Of a DNA stretch of 64,000 nt, positions 43,001 through 58,000 are shown one piece after another. The position numbers and the translations under genes are program-made. Numbering within the stretch: the stretch's first letter is position 1; the number at the start of each line of letters is the position of its first letter. The DNA comes from Gymnogyps californianus (Eukaryota; Chordata; Aves; Accipitriformes; Cathartidae). Under the pieces are notes generated by a model, which saw only the letters and a list, made by a program, of their open reading frames with translations, had not been told where the DNA came from and did not search any database. Location of the stretch: positions 22,157,332 to 22,221,331 of the forward strand of contig NC_059482.1 of the NCBI RefSeq assembly GCF_018139145.2, in the 5' to 3' direction.

Positions 43001-46000
43001 GAGTGGGGGGCTAGGATAGAAGTGATGTGCTTTTTGCATGAGGTCTTGAAAAGGCAGAATATGCAATTTTTCTGCGGGGTAGGCTTCAGAATAAGGTACA
43101 AAATGATGGCTGCCGTGTGACATGGTGCCATTCCACAACTTGAGGATGTTTCACTTCCCCAGATGAGGGAACCTTTAAGCAAAACCCTTGCTGCCATCAA
43201 AATCCTAGTTGCGTTGTTTAAAATTGCCCCTGTGTGAGCAAAGAGCTAGATACTGTTTTCCATGTTAAGGTGTGATGTTGCGATTCTCACTTCAGGACAT
43301 CATGTCAGGCATAACATTCTGTAAATGATTTGCATATTCCAAAAGCAATTTCTCTATAATTGAGAGGAATTAGACCTGTACAGTGGTAGGAAAGAGATGG
43401 GGATGTAGATACTTATCATTCCTAGTCATTCTACATCCTTTAGTTGTAGCTCCTGGATAGGTTTAGTATTGCACAAAAAGAGCCCAACTCAGAAGCTGAG
43501 TTCTGAAGCTAAAGAGTAAATATGTTTGCATGTTAAGCTTTAGAGGTAAAATATCCTACTTAATGTTCACATAGTTGATCCTTTTCCTAGAGGCATGAAG
43601 TACAATCGTAATTTAATTCTCCTTAGGGTCAATCTCCTTCGATTCGTCAGCTTATCATGCACGCAATGGCAGAATGGTACATGAGAGGGGAGCAGTATGA
43701 CCAGGCGAAATTGTCACGTATTCTTGATGTGGCGCAAGACTTGAAGGTGAGTTTTGCAAAACACTGCCATTATTTTCTGTCTGGTGTCTTATGCAGACTT
43801 GCTCATCTTTTAACAAAGGCGAAGCTTAGATGTGACTAATTTAGTAAGGATTACTTTGTTTAAGCATGTCTGAATTCAGTTGTTGCTGCTGTACCTCATC
43901 TTAAAAAAACACAAACCAGCCTATGTTCGTGTGACTTTAGGTGCTCTTCAGCTGAGTTGTGGTATCTGACTACAGATGCTTTCTAGCCCATCCAGTTGTG
44001 AACCCCAAGACATTTTACTTGGTGTTTGCAGTAGAGTTGGTTATCGTGGCTTAGCTGACAAGTAACTTGGGAAGCAGTATAATAGAACTGCTTGCTGTAT
44101 GAATGTACTGTTAATCCATGAAGAGCTTTGACTGTTTTAACCTTGAATACCATTGAAATGGGAATGTAGAAGATATCCTTCAGATATTTGCGTGAAGGTG
44201 GCACTGCTAAGCTTAATGGAACAGGGATTTTGTAAGAATACTACTACTTTTAGTTGTTTACACATTCACAAAAGAGACCGGAAGTTGACTGACTTCTTTG
44301 AGGCCGTTATTGCTTCCTGAAGTTAGATGCAAAATAATTGGGTGTCTCAGAGTGCAAGAGCACCAACTGCTGCTTGAAGTCAGTTTTGTTGTAGCAGTTA
44401 ACTGTGTTCAAAGATGAACACTGGGAGCAGATATATTCAAGGTGGCTCTGAAGGGGTTGAGGTCTGTTTGCAGGGAGATTTTAGGCTGTTCTGATTAATT
44501 TTATTGGAATATCAACTTGGTAGCTCTTGGCCACTTGCTCGTGGATTTTCATATAGAGGAATTTAAAACTGTCAGCACAAGGTCGCTTCAAAGAAGGTAG
44601 GGTCATGATTTCAAATGAGAGCTCTTGCTTATTTGTCTCACGAGCGAGCTATAAGTGAAGCCGATAGTACCAATCTTTTTGTTGACAAAGAAAGCATAGC
44701 AGCATGTGATAGCAAGACTTCTTTACTGAAAAGTATATGGGGATTAGAAAGAAAAGAAAGGAGAAGGGGTATCCTTGTGTCTTCACTAGTAGTCTTCTGA
44801 TTTTTTTTCTTTAGGCCTTGTCAATGCTGCTAAATGGTACTCCATTTGCCTTTGTTATTGACCTTGCTGCACTTGCCTCTCGACGGGAATACCTCAAACT
44901 TGACAAATGGCTCACAGATAAAATTCGGGAGCATGGGGTAAAGCAGGATTTTTCTTTTTATTTCTGCACTCTATTAGTGACTAACTTAAGTCACTTTAAC
45001 AATTTTATAAGTAGCTTTAAAGTTGTGGAAAGTGTCCATGGTCTGATAGTTCAACGTTTTCACTGAACTATAATAGCTTAGTGCAATTCTTTCCACGGTG
45101 CAATTGCCAAGTTTGAAATAGTGGCTTGGATGCCGTTTGGGAGGTTAAGATAACATTTTTTCCTCAGGAGCCCTTCATCCAGGCCTGTATGACTTTCTTA
45201 AAGAGAAGATGTCCATCTATCCTGGGTGGCCTTGCTCCAGAAAAAGATCAGCCCAAAAGTGCTCAGCTTCCTCCAGAAACCTTGGCGACTATGTTGGCAT
45301 GTCTGCAAGCTTGTGCTGGGTAAGGATTATATTGCTTACGCTGAATGTGTAATCTGTTTGCTGGTACGTGGTCACAGATGGTTTGGAATTTCACATGGAG
45401 AATGGGGTTAATGAGAGTACATAAGCTTGCAGGGATAGTTTCAGTAGTATGTTTAATTTTGCACTGAAACTTCTGTTGCAGGCTAGGTCACAAGACCTTG
45501 AAAGAGTGTTCTTGTCTTTGTAATCAAACAGCTGAGGTGATCTTGGTGACTGGGGGATGGCTGGTTAGTCAGATCCTGGGTTGTTAATGACTAGGTACAG
45601 GGCTGGAATTTGAACAAAAAGGAATACAGGCCGTAACTACAGAATGGGACAGCATCTTGGAAAACGGTGACTGTATAAAGGATTTTGTGATTGTGTTAAG
45701 CAAATGCCTCTGTGTGTGGTTATTACCCTGGCAGAAAGGGCTAATGCAATCCTTATGTGTAGGAGAAAAGTGGTAAGTGGTGATTGTAATGTAATTGAGA
45801 CTGAAACTAGACATGTGTAACGTCCGTTGTCTTCATTTGAGACAGTCTCAAAGTAGTCAAAGGATGGAAAATATCTAAGATCTTTTGCAGATCAGATTGT
45901 TTAGCTAAAGTCCAGAAGAAAAAGGTGTGGGTCCTAGAGAGTTGTTTTATCTGCTAGGGGGAGGGGTAGACTACAGAAAGGCTAATGGAAACTGAAATTG

Positions 46001-49000
46001 AACAAATCAGTTTTAAATACTGTGTTCACATTGAGTAAAAATGACTGAATGTTGTAAAATATTTGTGGTGTCACTTCTTAATGCTGTCAGATCAAGATGG
46101 TATTTAACTGCAGCAATATTTCAAAGATAACTAGGCGTAGCATAGTGCAACATACGAGCCAGAGAGACTGAAAGCTGGAGACGGTGCTAGTTTTGGTGTT
46201 AAATTTTGACACCGAAAGAGACTGGCATGTCCAAGTGCATGTTACCTGATCTAAGGCTTATACTGTGTCCCTTGGCTTAGCCAGTGTTGTCTTGAAAGAT
46301 ACAAGAAACATCTTGAAAGGTATCCGGGATGATTCATGGCTCTCATGTAGACGCTAGGAAATGAGTGTCAACATAGAATTGTCACGATGGGTGTTTGAAC
46401 TGGAAGGGAATTTGAGGTACCTGTAAGATTTTAAGAGAAAGGATTCTCCTGATTTCTACTGGGACCTGTGCAATTAAACTTCAAAATGCTGTTGAAATAT
46501 TGTTTCTGAAATATAATGGTCTAGCACACCTCTTAGACTGAAAAGATGGATGTTATTTTTCAACTCAAAGTACATCTTCTGAGACTATAGTTCACAAATT
46601 AACTTACATTCATTATTTTGCATGCTACTGTGTCCAGATTTTAGAGGTTTAATAGTTAACTGTAGACTTGACTTGCATCTAATGTCACTGTGTTCTGAAT
46701 TTTAATGTGTTACTGAGTTTTATTCAATTAATTCCAAAAGCCACTAGTTCTCTACTGGCACAATTCTCTCAGCTTTTCGTTTCTTTTTATAGCTACTTGT
46801 ATTCCCTTTTATGCAAGAATGTGACCTACTTGCAGTCATTTTCCATTAGTTATTCTCTTTGAGCTTTAAAAAGAAGACGCTTGGATTTCTTTCATGAAGC
46901 AATTGGTTTGATTAGCTTAGGTTTCAGTCACGAGTGGAAGCAAGCGTTGTAAAGACTAGAAGATTAAAATTGCAGTAAATATTAAATACGTCTGGGAGGG
47001 TAGTTCCACTTCACTAGCTGAAGTCTGCCATCTCCTAAATCAACAGATTTAGGAGCCTGCTCTTTAATTAGGCTGTAGTTATTTCCTGTCCCGTTTTGTG
47101 TCCAGGGAGACACTTTTCTTAGCCACCAGCACCCTGCATGGTCTGAGACTCTTTATTTTTGGTGCAACTTGTTTATCACTGAGCACTGCAGTTGTGCCAT
47201 CACGTAGCAGTGAGGCTTCAGAAAGAAATAAATGTTCCTTTTATTACTGAGTGGTTTTAAAATGGAGTCAGGGTGGTTGCAGGCACCACAGGCTGACCAA
47301 GCACGTGATTTGGTAACAAACTGCTTATGAGAAGTCCTCCCCTCAAGTTGCTGCAGGGGATTGAGAGGGGCAGCAGTGCCTCTTCCATGCAGTCGTGTCC
47401 AGCACGGCCCAAGTATGTCAGCATGGGGAATGGTCATTCCTTCTCAGTCCCTGCCTCAAGAAGGGAAGAGGCTTCTGGCTACCTGTGCCTAGGGGAAAGA
47501 AAAGGCCTTTCCTTGCTTTGTAAAAATGGGTTAAAAAAAAAGAAATGCAAGAGGTGTGAACTTGTTATTCCAGTAAGCTGGAGCTTCCCTTAAGCTGACA
47601 GTTTATTTCCTCTAGAGCTGGCTGACTGGTCCCTGGCTCTCCTCCTTACTCGTGTTTCAAAGTTCTCCTTTGTACAGTTTTCCCCTAGTTCTCTTTTGGG
47701 AATGGCACTGATTAGGTTAGATGCCTGAATATATTTTTATGTAGAGCTTAAATATGAACATTTTCTTTAAGATCTATTTATCAAATCATGCCCACCTACC
47801 TACTTCATACCATTTGCCTCAAATGCAGGGTTTTTTTGTGAAAACCTGCCGGTTTGTACTATCTAAAAATATTGTCATGTTTGCATCTTCATACAGCAGT
47901 GTGTTTTTTGACATGATAAAAAAGTTAACCTTCAGTCTGCCTAGATGGCAGGACATAACGTTAGTGGTTCGCTCCAACGCACGAAAGGCCTAACTGGTCA
48001 CCATAAGTATCAAACTCTAGGATTGTAAGCCTGTCTTAGTCTTCACGGGCTGCCATATTATCTACAGCAGATTGGAATTTGTTTTACTAAAGTGTGCTAT
48101 AGTATTTAAGCATAAAGACTGCAAATTTAACTGCTACAGAAAAAAAGGGGGAAGGCAAAAGATTGAGGGTGGTAACCACGTGTGAGCTCAGCTCTTCGGT
48201 CCCCAGTCCCGTTCCCTGGTTAGCTGCAGTGTTGTATGATCTTGGAATGCTTTCTGCATCAGAAAAAACTGTGCTGCCTGTTAATTGGTCATATGTACAT
48301 TTAAATGTTGAGATTTCTGAGACTGTGGTGTTGGGGTGTAGGCAAATACATATTGTAGATACTGAGCCTACCATGTGCCATGCTCAGAGCTCTGTCTTCA
48401 GATCTGGTTGCACTTTCTCAAAACAGAAATCCCTTTGGGTTTTTTTAATGTAGGTTTCTGATCGCTTTTTGACACACTGCCCCCAAGCCCCTTGCTTTTA
48501 AAGTCTTTGACACTAGGCCCTTGTGAGGGGATGTTAAAGCATGTAAAGGAATCAGCTTGTGAAACAGTTGATAAAATGTTTATTGCCCTGTATGGAAACC
48601 TGCCTGCCCATGGTATCTGCCCAGGTTCCCCTGTCTGTCGTGGGCGAGCTTTTACCCACACTATATAGTGGATCACTGGCTTTGGAGAACAACTGGAAGC
48701 CCTTAACTCTGTGTAGCCTGTAATGGGATACTTGCCAAAGCTGAAGGCTGATCCGCACTTTGTTTTCCTGCCTGAATTGTCAGATGGTTCCTCTTTTTCC
48801 CCTCATCCCAACAGCTGTGCAGTAAAAGCTTGTGAAAATTGGGTTAAAATAAGGAATCTCCAGACAAGGTTAACAAAGCAACAAAGCTGTGTTGGCATAG
48901 TTGCACCATTACAGGAAGGAATCTGCTGCTTTAGCTGTCCTCACCAAAAAGGTAGAACTGAAGTTCAGGAAAGCTGTAAATAATTGGCTGTATTTTCCAG

Positions 49001-52000
49001 AAGGAAAATGTTAGTGTTGTGTTAGTATATTTGTGGTTAGGTATGTCAGCAGCAGAGCTGGCTTTCCTTCTCGTTTGGGAACCTGGCAGTCAGACGTGGA
49101 ATACTTTGGAAAGAGGGACTGACTGCTCTCGATAGGCATGAAGTAATTGCACAAAGTTTGAGTTTTCTGTTGCCTTTGATCATAATTTCCTTGAATAGTT
49201 ATGTTTCCTGTCTCTGTTTGGGTTTAATGTTAGTGTGTGAAGCATGTCTTTCAGTTTATAGACAGATGAATTTTAGCGAAGCAGGTGGTGGTATTTACCC
49301 CTCATCCTTTTTTGTCTCAGAGTGTGTAGCCCAAGCTTTAGTCATGTTGTATCTCCTCTTTTGGAGAGGCCTTGTGTGTAATGAGATTCAGAGTGGGAAT
49401 AATCACAAACGGTGAAGTCTGGGGACAGGAAGGAGCCTTGAGGAGCGGATTTGAACAAGGGATCATAGCATCAGTTATTGCGTGTTTTAATTCACGAGGC
49501 TGAGCTGTGTATAGCCCATAATGTTGACAACAGCAGACAAAGACTGTTGTAGATAGTCTGCTCTTCCAAGGACTGTTGGAGCCATGTAGGTACCTATCCC
49601 AGCTTTCTGTAAGTCATTACTTGCTGGGGTAACTGTAAAGCAGTATTTGAATTATTGAAAACAAAGGAATATTCTATTGGAGATTAATTTTTAGAACTAC
49701 AGTTTGAAATTTTCTATTTAAATATAGCCGATGCTCTTGGGACATGCTCTGATGCAAATTTTGCAAATAACGAAATGTAGCTTCTACTGGGGTTTTGCAG
49801 CTTCTGTTTGTGAAATGTGGCCCCAATTTCTGTAGGAAAACCAAACAAGTTAGGGGCCTTTGTTTCATGAATGTTACATGGCTCATTATCCTACTTCTCT
49901 GTTCTAGGAGTGTTTCTCAGGAGCTGTCAGAGACGATCCTCACCATGGTAGCTAACTGCAGCAATGTCATGAACAAGGCTAGACAGCCACCACCTGGAGT
50001 CATGCCAAAAGGACGCCCGCCCAGTGCTAGCAGCCTGGATGCCATCTCTCCTGTACAGGTAGACAAATAACATGCTGCATTTTTAGAGGTGGTGTTGATT
50101 TAGCATTAGTTCTGCTGCACTCTTTGAGCTCTTTCAGCAGGACTAAGTAAAACATCATCTGGCTCCCTTAGTTCTATACTTGCATGTCTAGGTAACTTGC
50201 TTGTAACTACAGAATAACGCCTGAGGGTTGTAGTTCTGAACTGTCTTTTGCTTCGCAACTAAGAAGTAACTGAAGTATAGCAGGATGGGAGCACTGAAGA
50301 GGGATAGAGATTTGGTTTATTTAAAATAACTGAGGGTTTCTTTTAAAGTGCTAAAATTTACTAAGACTTTTGAGAATTAAGCACTGCCTTTGAACCTGAT
50401 GTGTCTTGTTTGTAGCTTCACGGGCCAAGCAACAGTGCTAGAGCGTAAGGACTTGTTATAACTGGGGCTCTTCAGCTCTCAACTGAACTGCTCTTTTAAA
50501 AACAAGGTACATTTAAGTTACTCCCTGCCACTCATCATCCCTTCCTCCTCTGGGAGCAACACATTACAGACAGGTTTTGCTTCTAGCAATTACATTCAAT
50601 GGCAGATTTTAAAGTGGTGACAAGTTTTTCACATGAAATAGTGGCAATTCAGCATTTAGGAATGTCTGAAGCATCAGTAGATTATGTAAACTAAATACAG
50701 AGAGCAGTTTCCTTGTTAATTGTTGCTTTATTGAAGTTGCTCATCAGATGTACCAAATATCTTGGCAACCTGCTGCAAATAACTGATGTGAATAAATAGA
50801 GCAGCAGATGTTAGTCCGTAGTCATGCTGTCTTTTGGGCAGATAACGCAGTTTTCTGCTGTTCCTAGTCAGGAGCTCTTAACTTATTGCTTTGTCAGCTA
50901 GTATTCTGCCTTCCCTCCTACTCATCACCCAGGTCTTAATGCTTTTTATTGAAGACTGCATTCAGGTATTTAGCTGTGAAAAGTGGGCATAATGGGATCC
51001 TTCAGACAGTCAAAAATACTCTGTAAGCTTGATATGAAATAGCCTTTGTAAGTCTTGGTGAGGTCTAAGTTGCAAACTGCAGAGCATAAACTAGTATAAA
51101 AACCTACGTGCTGCTGCTTATAAGCATTTACTGTTGTGTTACACTTAACTAGAGACTACGGAGCAATCAGGCTTTCTGTAAAACCTCTGATAGAATAGGA
51201 TTTTATGGGATTGTAGAAGAAAAAGTGAAATCGCATTCTGTAGACAAACTAATCTTTTGAGGTGATCTGGATGACTTCAGAATTTAAAGTAACCATGCAG
51301 AAAAGCTCTTCTCGGGAATGTTTTGATATGTAGCTGTCTTTATACAAAACTTGCCAAAAATCAGCTTGATTGTGGTTTATGGATGTCTGTGTATAATCTT
51401 CCTTTCTTCATTCAGATCGACTCGCTTGCAGGAATGGCATCTCTTAGTTTAGGTGGCTCAGCTGCTCCTCATACCCAGAGCATGCAAGGCTTCCCTCCAA
51501 ACTTGGGCTCTGCATTCAGTACTCCTCAGTCACCAGCAAAAGCGTTCCCCCCTCTTTCCACCCAAAACCAGACAACAGGTTTCAGTGGCATCGGAGGACT
51601 CTCTTCACAGCTTCCAGGTACTGCTGTCCGGGTGGAGTGGTTTGTATTTTTGACATATCGGAGCTAAGGCGCTGTTATTGCCATGGTTGGGGATACTGGA
51701 CGAACAGCTGTGTGTCGGGTGGGAGGGAATTATTCAGTCCTCGCTCCTAGGTCACTGCTGAAACAGCACTTCAGAATGTTGCAACTGCAATAGGTAAAAA
51801 GTTTGAGAGTCAAGGGGATGAGTGTTTTGACAGATTTTAGCAGCGTTATTTTAGGTTGGGACAGAGGTGAAGAATTGCTTGAGAAAACTGCTTGATATTA
51901 GACCGTTATGAGGCTATATAGCCCTGAGTTCTTGGAAATGACAAGTGCTGGGAGTGATAAGTGCATACTGTGAAGGGTGCAACTGGATGACCAGTTGTTT

Positions 52001-55000
52001 GCTTTTCAGTAGGTGGTCTTACTACGGGTAGCCTGACTGGCATAGGAACTGGAGCCCTGGGCCTTCCTGCGGTGAACAATGACCCATTCGTGCAAAGGAA
52101 GCTGAGCACATCTGGACTGAACCAGCCTACATTCCAGCAGAGTAAGATGAAACCTTGTAAGTGGTAGTGTTGTCTGTGGCTGTGAAGTGTGACTGTGGTC
52201 TGCAGTTAATCTGCATTTCCTTCAGGGGAGGCTTGGATCTGTAGGTGGTAAATGTTAGAAATGTGGCTCTTGTATTATGCCATTAGTCTGAAAAAGGTGC
52301 TTCTAAGCTTCTATACTAAAAGCTTGCAAAGTGGCATGGGGGGGATTAAAAAAAAAGCTGTTAGCATAAAAATATAACATGTTACGGATTTGCATGAACA
52401 GTGTGTGTCCTTTTTTTTTTGTTGTACTGTGTTTTGAACAGAAGTGTTGTCCTGCTCTTTACAGAGAATTGTATGCATTTGGTAAGAGGGTGGGTTTTAT
52501 TTTGTTTGTAACAAGGTTAAACAAAGCTACCTGGGTGAGGTCCTGTTGCAGCAGAGAACTTGACAGGTGAAGCGGTGAATTGGACTGCAACACTGGATAC
52601 AAATAAGACTAACAAAAGTTGGTGGGAAGGTGGTTTTTGGAAGGAATAATTTTGTTCCTAACACTGAGCCATTATCCTTAACTCATTTACGCCTCTGAAG
52701 TATGCTCACAATGAAATGTTTACACAATCAAATGTTGCCTTTGGGAAGCATAGCCATATGCTAAACCTTCCACATTGCTGTTACTACATATGTTTCCTTT
52801 GATAGCTCCTCCATAAAAGCAAAGTTACCGATCTCTACAGACGTACAGCGGAGGCGGCTGTAGTGACCATTGGTTTATATTTTTGGGCTTGAACATTCAG
52901 TATAAACTTGCTTGAAGCTCACTGGCTGGCCTGAAAGTTTGTGTGAAAGTTTGTCTGCATGTTAGTGTTGTGTAGCATGCTTTATTCTAGTCTGTTTTGC
53001 ATTTATTTAGTTTAGGCGTCAGTTGAGGTTAGCTTGGGATGCGATGGGTTCTAGGAATACAACAGTATGAGGTTAATTCTATCTTAGGGTTCAGTTCTTT
53101 TGTGTAAATATAACATATTGAAAACAGATTTTTAAATAGCAATTCCTGTCTACTGGAAAGGTTTAAATACCCTGCTTTTCAGGAGAACTAGCAGGTTCTG
53201 TATAGATTGGTGGAAGAGTTGAAAAGGACTAGATGAAATCCTGACTGCCTGAAGTTGTTCTGACCATGATACCTGCTCCCTTTTTTAACAGCTGACTTAT
53301 CTCAGGTGTGGCCAGAGGCTAATCAGAACTTTAGCAAAGAAATAGATGATGAGGCAAACAGCTACTTCCAGCGTATTTACAACCATCCACCACATCCGAC
53401 CATGTCTGTAGATGAGGTGAGTTTCCTTCTGTAGCAGTTGCATCACCTGTCCAGAGACTTGCTATAAAGTTGATAGTAATTATTCCTTCATGTGTTAGTT
53501 TTAGTGAAAAATAATAAAGGGCTAGTGGTAGATGCTTGCAGCATTGCTTTTTTGCTTGGTTGAAATTGTATATTTCTAAGGCAGCATGCTTTCAGAGTAA
53601 ACTTGCAGCTGATCATTACATTCAGCTTTGACTTCTGTGGACTGAAGACTTTAGATGTCTAATTAACGCTCCTAAAATGATGCTAAGTGGGAAGAGTTCA
53701 ATGTGGAGCGGAAGCTTGTGTGCTTCCAACAAGTGCTAAAGTGTGCCTTTAAACAGTCTGTATGAATTATACTTATCTTGAATATATTTGTTCTTAATGT
53801 ATCTAAAAAAGACTACAACTTCTAAATATATAAAGGTGTCCTAAGTTCTGCCTTCTGAGCTTCACTAATTATTTTGGTTAGTCTCTATGAGAGTAATTAT
53901 CAGTCTGATGTACTTGCTCTTTGAAGTACTTCAAATTTACTTTAATATATTTGTGTGGTTATAAATTATGGAAGACACTGAACATTAATTTTCATTTTTC
54001 TGATTTTGAAGCAATCGAGTAGGCGGTCACAAAGTTTTATGTGAAGACAGTTACTTAAAAGAAAGGGGAGGAAACGAAAGTCTGAAGAGGAAGCTGCTTG
54101 TAGTGATGTAGTGTCTACTGGCTAAAATGAGCTTTTCTTGAAGCAGTTAGTTTGCAGTCTAGCTTGTGGTAGTGCAATTTACCTTAGTAGTTGCAAGCAC
54201 TCTTGAAACCTGAAGATGCAGAAGGGCTGAAATAAAGCAAATCTGTTGGTAACGATTTCCAATTTCTTTGCAGGTCTTGGAAATGCTGCAGAGGTTTAAG
54301 GACTCCAACATTAAACGGGAACGAGAAGTGTTTAACTGTATGCTGAGGAACTTGTTTGAGGAATACCGTTTCTTTCCCCAGTACCCAGATAAAGAGCTGC
54401 ACATAACAGCCTGCCTCTTTGGTGGGATAATAGAGAAAGGACTGGTTACTTATATGGCATTGGGCCTGGCCCTGCGCTATGTTCTTGAAGCCTTACGAAA
54501 GCCTTTTGCATCCAAAATGTACTATTTTGGTATTGCTGCACTAGATAGATTTAAAAATAGGTGAGTGTGGTTTTTGGTAATACTTGTAACAGTACATGTA
54601 ATGTCTTGTTAACCTCGAACCTGCTCTAATTATGCAGTACAAGATTGCTTATGTGTTACAAATTTACACATCTCAACTTCAGGATTACTTTAAAGATATG
54701 CTGAGCTGAAACAAAATGTGCTAATGTGCTAGTTAAAAGGTGACTTTTTTAAATCAAATGTTCAGTGCGGTACCTGTATAAATGTGGGACAAACTGAGAT
54801 GCTGAAACTACTTAGTGGACTTTGTTTATAAAAGTAATTCAGTGAAGTGTTGAGTTAGATGAAGTTGTCAGCTTGTTAGAAATGAGGTGAATGTAATTAC
54901 TCTTTACAGGTGCGTTTTAATAGAGTGCTATTTGCACTGTTCATTACTGAAAGCCTGGCTAGGAACCAAGCTCTAGGACTTTGGTTTTGCACAGACACCT

Positions 55001-58000
55001 CAAGTATGGCAAAAAGTATCTCCAAAAAAAAAGCTTTCTCAAAGCTTTTAATGGATTGCAGATAGAGGAAACTCTCAAGGCAGGCTGCCACAGTAGGCAG
55101 GATTGTACACCCATGGGAAAAATCTCCATTCTGGAAGATATACTTGAACTTGAAAAGTATTAGCTTCCTGGAATTATTTAATGACTAGAAATATGTGAAC
55201 TTGAAGTGTGGGCTCATAAGCAAGGAGCATGTTATCTTCTGTCCTTATTCTCCTTTTATAGTTCATCTGCCCCGCAGTATTTCATCTGTAATAGAAGCTG
55301 TTGCTTACAGTGTTCGTGGTTGGATATTGTGTTGTGGAGTTAGCTGAACAGAATGAATAAAGACACTTAAGGCTGACATACTTGAGACTTAGCCACCATC
55401 TTACTCCTCTTAAGAACCATTTTAAGCGGGACCTAAAGATTTTATTCTCCATGAGTAGTAGCAGTGTCTAGCATTCATAAGTAGAACTATAATAATTGGT
55501 GTGCATAGGTGAAGCTTCTGTCTTGGGTGTTAGGGGCACTCTGGTTTGCTGTTTAAAAAGCACTGAGCCAGACTACAAATTACTTATCCAATAATCTTAT
55601 TGCAAACACTGAATATAAATGCAATTGTGTGCTCAGTCAGAAGTATCAAGATGTAGGGTAAGATGGGTTGCTGTGAATAAACCCTGTGTTTTGCTGTTAA
55701 ATGAATTCATTTCAAATGGGTTTTGCAACAAAATGTACTTTGTAGAAAATGCTTTGTTTATAGCACAGCTGCTGTAAGCAGTCCAGAAGTAATTCTGTGA
55801 TGCAGTATGGGAATGACGTAGCAGTGTTATACTTGTATTTCTCTGTAATACTGTTTTTGATCTGGGTTTATGTTTGACTAATGCGTATTTTGTCTGACAG
55901 ATTGAAGGACTATCCCCAGTATTGTCAGCACTTGGCTTCTATTAGTCACTTTATACAGTTCCCGCATCATTTACAGGAGGTGAGTGTGTTTGTATTAGCA
56001 CACTAGTTTTCTATGATTTTAAATTCTTTTGAGCAAATTCCTGTTTTCCTTTGGAAAAATTCTGAGCTGTCACAACTTTAGATAGCATACATCCGCAGAA
56101 TCAAATGCCTTTTCTTAAAGGTTTAGCCATGGGATGGGGGGACAGGTGACAGTGGTTATCTGGTACCTCTTCAGTTTCCATAAATCTGTTTGGATTGCTC
56201 ATGTTGAAATAACTGCCTGAATATAACTGTATGATCAACCAGTGCACATGGGCCATGCCCAAAGGTTTTAAAGGCCTTCAGTGGATTCACATTCCAGTCC
56301 CTTAAGGATTTGGAGTTTTCTTCTAAAATAGAGGGTATTCAGTTGGGTTTATACAGTTTCACGCTCAGACCTGCTAAAGTAAAGGTGAGAAAAATTTCAT
56401 TCCTGAAGGTCTGATCAGAGTAATGGAAATACCCTGTAGTCCAAGGAGTAAAAGCAGCGTTGATTATATGGTGTCTGCCTCGAAGGTGCTTTCATTGGTA
56501 GGAATACAGAAAAGCTAATCCCAGTGGCAGAGCTTGAGAGCATAATCTAAATAAGGAAGAATGTTCGGCTCTGACATTAAGGTAGAGAGGCCATCTACCC
56601 AAAGCTGCAAAGTCCAATAGCAGCGTGTTTCACTAACAGGTTTCAGACCGTATCCCTTAAATGACAGTGTGGTGTCTGATGTTACAAAGTTCTGGGTTAA
56701 ATGTATTACAGTGGGGAAGAAACTTATTTTCTGCTGTGGAGCTACTTTAGAGGATGTAAAAACTTAGTTGGACACTTCAGAAATGTGTTTTTGCTTATTC
56801 ATTGTGAACTTCAGGCTTGACCGTTTCTATATAGCTGTAGGAGTCCTTGGAGAAGACTTCTTACCTGCTTTGTAACAAGTTTCTTGATACTCGCACATTT
56901 CTCTTATGCTCTTTTCCCCTCTCTTACTCTGCTATCCCAGGCCTGCAGGGATGGGGGTTTCTGGGTAGTGCACTGTAAATTTTTAAGGATGTAGAGTCCC
57001 TTGACACTTGGCATCAACCTATTGAGGTCAGAAGTAGAGCTTGAGGCTCTTCTCCAGTAAGAAAGTAAATAGTGACAAGACATGCTGTATAAGGGTGTTC
57101 AGTTGTATCTTGCAGATTCTCTTAATGGCATTAGTGTCAAGTACTTTAAAGATTGTTGGCAAACCTTTATACTGCTCACGCTAAAACTCAGCCCGGAGTT
57201 CTGTTGCTGCATGTGAACTTTGTTTACCCTATTTTAGTACATAGAATATGGACAGCAATCCAGAGATCCTCCTGTGAAGATGCAGGGTTCAATCACCACC
57301 CCTGGAAGTATTGCACTTGCCCAGGCTCAGGCCCAGGCCCAAGTTCCAGCAAAAGCTCCTCTTGCTGGCCAAGTCAGCACTATAGTAACCACCTCAACCA
57401 CCACCACTGTTGCAAAAACCATTACAATCACCCGACCAACTGGAGTCAGCTTCAAGAAGGATGTGCCGGTAAGCATCTGGCACTCCAGTGCCCTTATTGG
57501 AGAAGCAAAGGAGTTAAGTTGCTGATCTGTGTTCAGTACGTGGAGACAAAATCCGATTTAATTACTATACTACAAGTTTTCAAACTGTGGTCCATATTTT
57601 ATGCCTAAAGCATATAACCTTTTCAAAGGACCAGCGTTTTTGTGGAGAAGGCATTTTTGATCATGAAACTATAGAATTACTGTGCTGTCAAGTAGAAATG
57701 TGTTTATTGAGGCTTTAATTGTCAAGAAAATTACAGAACCACTGTTTCTGTTAATGACTTGCAATAGGACTCTTGAAATAGTTGGCAGCTGCTATTCTGC
57801 TTGGGGCTTGAGAACGCTTACTGCACACTAAATCACATTTGACCTAGCAGTTCTAACTGCATTAGGCTTTTCAGATCTTTAGTCACTTATGTAAACATGT
57901 CTCTTAACTGCTAGTCAGAGTTATTACAGGGTTGGCAGATTGATAGTATTGGCTATTCCACAGAAAGTGTTGGGGCACACTTGGTCCCACGCGTACGCTC

